Shown here: piece after piece, positions 7,611 to 10,000 of the stretch
Numbering within the stretch: the stretch's first letter is position 1
How the letters are laid out: every line of letters starts with the position of its first letter
NCBI GenBank assembly: GCA_028565715.1
Contig: JAOXYC010137775.1
Location: forward strand, 1 to 10,000
Length of the DNA: 10,000 nucleotides
Origin: Phoronis pallida
Lineage: Eukaryota > Phoronida > Phoronidae
Direction of reading: 5' to 3'
Made by a program: the position numbers and the translations under genes
Notes under the pieces: model-generated
Seen by the model: only the letters and a program-made list of their open reading frames with translations
What the model was told of the DNA's origin: nothing
The model's database searches: none

Positions 7611-7852
7611 TATATCCCCAAACTATTTGCACACCAGTAGCTTCTCCAAGTACACCCTCGGTACTTGGGTATTAAAAAGTATTTAACACAGGATGGTAAA
7701 CATCGGAAGTTGCTAATGACATAATGGTATCATTATATCCCAAACTATTTGCACACCAGTAGCTTCTCCGAGTACGCCCTCAGTACTTGGATATTAAAAA
7801 GTATTTTACACAGGATGGTAAACATCGGATGTTTCTAAAGTCATAATGGTAT
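7611..7852. repeat. Tandem array T2, about two units of 122 bp
   Basis: The block ccaaactatttgcacaccag recurs with a 122-base shift (about 7618 and 7740), and gatggtaaacatcgga recurs at 7692 and 7815. The array starts mid-unit inside an (AT)n run and ends abruptly in ggtatggatccgg. Confidence 0.85.
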
Positions 7853-8044
7853 GGATCCGGTACAAACACCATTGCATTTTTAAACAAAACAACACAAATT
7901 CTGAAACATTTTAATCAACTCATTGACAATGTAGTAAGGTGTTTGTCGGTTAACATTTTTCGGCTGTAAATACCTCAAAAAAGTCTGAAACATCAAATAG
8001 TGTGCTCATTGCCTCAATGTATGTTTTGCTGAGAAGTGACATTG

Positions 8045-8224
8045 AGTGCTTAACTTTAATTCAGTTAGACTGAAGTGTAATTGCATATAAACAAGGGAAA
8101 AAGTTTACCTTCCCTTTCGGAAAATGAGTCAAACGGTAACAGATCGCAGGCAATGGCACCGAGCAAGAGTTAAATACACTTTTTATTAATGCTCGCAAGT
8201 TGTGAGTGCACACAGTTTGGGTCG
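8045..8224. repeat. Dispersed repeat R, copy 2
   Basis: This is the same element as 5876-6070, in direct orientation. Its flanks differ from those of copy 1, so the shared part is bounded on both sides. Confidence 0.75.
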
Positions 8225-8286
8225 AGCAACGCATGCGAGGGAGAACAGGTTTTACTATGAAGCCAGCGGTACTTCCTAAGACAGTC

Positions 8287-8307
8287 TATCTACCTACCTA
8301 CCTACCT
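8287..8307 (-). repeat. (GGTA)n tail of the LINE fragment
   Basis: On the minus strand AGGTAGGTAGG... follows the LINE C-terminal codons directly. Tandem tetranucleotide 3' tails are usual for several non-LTR families. The first TAG in it (8304-8302) acts as the stop codon. Confidence 0.7.
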
Positions 8308-8660
8308 GTCCTCTTCAGTAAGTGTTGAACATATGTCTTCAACATTTTCCCTCTATCTGGGTCGGTCCCTTGCTAGTAATTGCGCTTGGTTTCAGGTCAT
8401 TTCCATGCTTTCCAACTTACTGGTCACAGTTCCGCGCCAAGTGTTCTTCAGGCGCCCTCTGCTTCTTTTGCCGGGTGGAGTCCATGTCATAGCAGTTTTC
8501 GTTAAACTCAGTTCCGGTTGCATTCTGAAAACATAGCTTGTCCATCTGATTCTTCATCTATTATGTTTTTATGTCCAGTTCAAGTTTCGTAAATGTCCTT
8601 CTTTGTGACATGTCAGGCCAGAGAACATTGCAAAGTCTGCATTGACGCCGGTTGTGGGAC
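8302..8660 (-). pseudogene. Decayed non-LTR retrotransposon (LINE), reverse transcriptase C-terminal end
   Basis: The minus strand reads, with frame changes, CRLCNVLWPDM (near 8640-8607), then RIRWTSYVFRMQPELSLTKTAM and TWTPPGKRSRGRLKNTWRGTV, then QAQLLARDRPR and CSTLTEEDR. This order (RRWxGHVLRM, TWTPxGKRxRGRPKxTWRRT, W..AQ.LA.DR..W) is the conserved C-terminal segment of many animal LINEs. Two in-frame stops, TGA at 8394-8392 and TAG at 8355-8353, both fall where the family has Trp. A frameshift and stops also separate the upstream segment. The protein is dead, truncated at its 5' end, and ends in a microsatellite. The open frame on the + strand at 8333-8536 is its shadow. Confidence 0.82.
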
Positions 8661-8852
8661 GATGTCACATTACTTGTTTCTGTCTTAGTGATGTGCTAAC
8701 ATTAGGCACCACAGAGCAAGACTGATTTTACATCACTGCTACACGATCTGCATTTCATTTTCTCTCAAACTATTTTATGCTCAAATGAATTTATAGTCCT
8801 TTGCTAGGATTGTTACATAATATACGAATATATTGGTGTAAACCGGCAACGG

Positions 8853-9166
8853 ATTCTCTTTCAAACAGGTACTGTTGAACTTCAGTAACCATTCCGCGTT
8901 TTTTAGAAGGATTAGACACTTCTCATATTGTGTAATTTCATGTTGTAATTTCACTCTTGCTCCATCGATGACAGATGACTGTCGTGTTTGCAGGGCTCAT
9001 GATCAAAAGCATTGTTGTTGTTTTTATCTTGATGGGTTTGGGGGAACTTAGTTACCACCTTGAAGCTGGTGAGAAATCACAAATTTGATAATATGAGAAG
9101 TGTTTCATCCGTCTAAAAAACGCAGAATGGTCATTGAAGTTCAACAGTACCTGTTTAAATGAGAAT
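8853..9166. mobile_element. MITE-like inverted repeat, ~78 bp arms, around a signal-peptide exon
   Basis: The arms 8853-8930 and 9089-9166 are reverse complements with roughly nine mismatches or small gaps in about 78 bp; acaggtactgttgaacttca and gcgttttttaga are shared exactly. The spacer is about 158 bp. No transposase is present and I see no convincing target-site duplication, so a simple inverted duplication remains possible. Confidence 0.7.
8994..9068 (+). CDS. Predicted signal-peptide exon, phase 1 donor
   Basis: Acceptor gtcgtgtttgcag ends at 8993, and ATG at 8999 opens MIKSIVVVFILMGLGELSYHLEA plus one base before a strong donor G|gtgaga at 9069. The product has a short basic n-region, a core IVVVFILMGLG and a polar c-region, as in a secretory leader. 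Phase 1 after the leader is the same as in the LU gene and suits many extracellular domain genes. No continuing exon was identified in the next 0.9 kb, so it may splice to the right of the window, be an alternative first exon of the gene starting at 9956, or be a relic. It lies entirely in the spacer of the inverted repeat 8853-9166. Confidence 0.5.
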
Positions 9167-9840
9167 ATATGAATAATGTTGAAATTAAACCTTTAAAAAT
9201 GTTGCTTGATTTTTACCAAACATAATTAATATTATTACTAGGTACAGTTTTGCCTTTAGTAACATATTTTGATAGATAGGAACATTAACACCTAAAACAT
9301 GTGAACTGTGTGCTCTACTAATTTGGTGGCCATTTTGAAATTTGCAGGCGGCATTTTGGATATTTGTCTATTTCATACAATCTCTTCTGTCAAGCATTAT
9401 CCTTCTTGCAAAAACTATTAATTTGGCGGCCTTTTTGAATTTTTGTAAACATAATTACTTTTTTATTTCATTTTAAAGCATATCTCCAAGTTGTTCTTAT
9501 CCTTATGCATGTTCGACGGTATATCAATATAATAGCCTTAATCATGTATTATTAAATAAATGTAAAGCCTATTGATTTGGGGGCCATTTTTAATGTATGC
9601 AAATTAGGAAACATTCTTAGCTTGGCATCCACGTTTATATTATTAAAGCTACATAGGTGGCATATTAGTAACCAAAAATGCCCAAGAGTTACCAAATTTC
9701 AAAAATCGGCTCTAGTCTACATGGCGGCATAAGGCATACTACCAGTGAACAAGCTTTATCGCGAGTTAGCGTTTGTAGCAATACCAACATTTTAAAAACA
9801 AAACAAAAGGCAGGTAGGCCCGCACACAATCACATAAGTT
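9167..9840. repeat. AT-rich interval with three degenerate TTTGGYGGCC blocks
   Basis: Related blocks atttggtggccattttgaa, atttggcggcctttttgaa and atttgggggccatttttaa start at 9321, 9421 and 9575. Spacing is irregular (100 and 154). It could be an old tandem repeat. No exon with paired splice sites was found; the open frame from 9678 shows no motif. Confidence 0.45.
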
Positions 9841-9843
9841 CAT

Positions 9844-9857
9844 CCAATAGGCATTGG
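9844..9857. promoter_or_regulatory. CCAAT dyad (CCAAT-aggc-ATTGG)
   Basis: A CCAAT box and its inverse lie four bases apart, about 41-54 bases upstream of the TATA box. That is the usual distance for NF-Y sites in animal promoters (about -77 to -90 from the likely transcription start). Confidence 0.55.
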
Positions 9858-9870
9858 TTAAGACCCCTGA

Positions 9871-9878
9871 TCATGTGA
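9871..9878 (+). promoter_or_regulatory. E-box TCATGTGA
   Basis: CATGTG is an E-box, and the flanking TCA..GA resembles the MiT/TFE 'M-box' variant. It lies between the CCAAT dyad and the TATA box. Use is unproven. Confidence 0.3.
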
Positions 9879-9897
9879 TCCCGAGAAAAATCAAGCT

Positions 9898-9904
9898 TAT
9901 AAAT
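9898..9904 (+). promoter_or_regulatory. TATA box (TATAAAT)
   Basis: It precedes an initiator-like TCAGATC centred on A9934 by about 36 bases, slightly longer than usual. The resulting 5' UTR would be only about 22 bases before the ATG at 9956. Confidence 0.6.
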
Positions 9905-9955
9905 TGCGCGTGTGAAGTCTTATGTGGCCATTCAGATCTACTCCACTGACAAACC

Positions 9956-10000
9956 ATGTTGGCGTTGTACCTTCTCGTGGGCGTTCTTTTCTCTGGTATT
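9956..10000 (+). CDS. Start of a secreted or membrane protein gene, 3' partial
   Basis: ATG at 9956 opens 15 codons to the window edge, MLALYLLVGVLFSGI, a typical signal-peptide core. The assembly of CCAAT dyad, E-box, TATA and initiator in correct order upstream supports a true gene start on the + strand. The context around the ATG (aaaccATGt) is acceptable. The product cannot be identified; another FReD or LU-type secreted protein is possible only by neighbourhood. Confidence 0.62.
   Translation, partial: MLALYLLVGVLFSGI

Noticed and set aside
7091-7852. CRISPR-like array
   Set aside because: The repeats are 122 bp tandem units without unique spacers, in a eukaryotic context.
8333-8536. 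67-codon + strand frame
   Set aside because: It is the antisense shadow of the LINE C-terminal remnant.
9678-9878. 66-codon + strand frame ending near the promoter
   Set aside because: It overlaps the CCAAT dyad and E-box, has no motif, and its codon content is unlike the real exons.

Overview
The window reads as nuclear DNA of an AT-rich invertebrate animal. The support is spliced genes with GT..AG introns, a fibrinogen-related (FReD) lectin-type gene, a Ly6/uPAR (LU, three-finger) gene, a tRNA-like SINE, decayed non-LTR and probably Penelope-like retroelement ends, and several inverted or tandem repeats. I cannot name the phylum; a marine invertebrate would fit, but that is inference. No bacterial, organellar or viral gene set was seen. 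Long open frames mislead here, because most of the coding sequence is in short exons recovered by splice-site and motif reading.

Layout. 1-1749 (+) is the 3' part of a FReD gene: a 21-base exon end at the window edge, a 1.1 kb intron holding about 4.5 copies of a ~155 bp satellite, then two more exons and a poly(A) signal at 1807. Tail to tail with it, 2129-3992 (-) is a complete three-exon LU-domain gene of 141 residues, with signal peptide, 12-cysteine domain and hydrophobic C-tail, absent from any single long frame. Its second intron holds a tRNA-like SINE and SINE fragments. 4019-5399 is AT-rich with nothing recognised. A perfect 25 bp nuclear-receptor-type palindrome lies at 5400-5424. 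5540-5851 carries two head-to-head retroelement C-termini with a decayed hammerhead-like fold. 5876-8224 holds two copies of a ~190 bp repeat and two arrays of a ~122 bp tandem unit in mirror order, with a foldback element beside a (TTAC)n tract between them. 8287-8660 (-) is a decayed LINE C-terminus ending in its own microsatellite tail.

From about 8850 the + strand looks like the start of new secreted-protein genes. A splice-bounded signal-peptide exon (8994-9068) sits inside a ~314 bp inverted repeat. At the far end, a CCAAT dyad, an E-box and a TATA box precede a second signal-peptide start at 9956 that runs off the window. The three or four genes share secreted or surface products and phase-1 joints after the leader or around the domain exons. 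That is compatible with a cluster of extracellular recognition genes, but the link between them is inference from proximity only.
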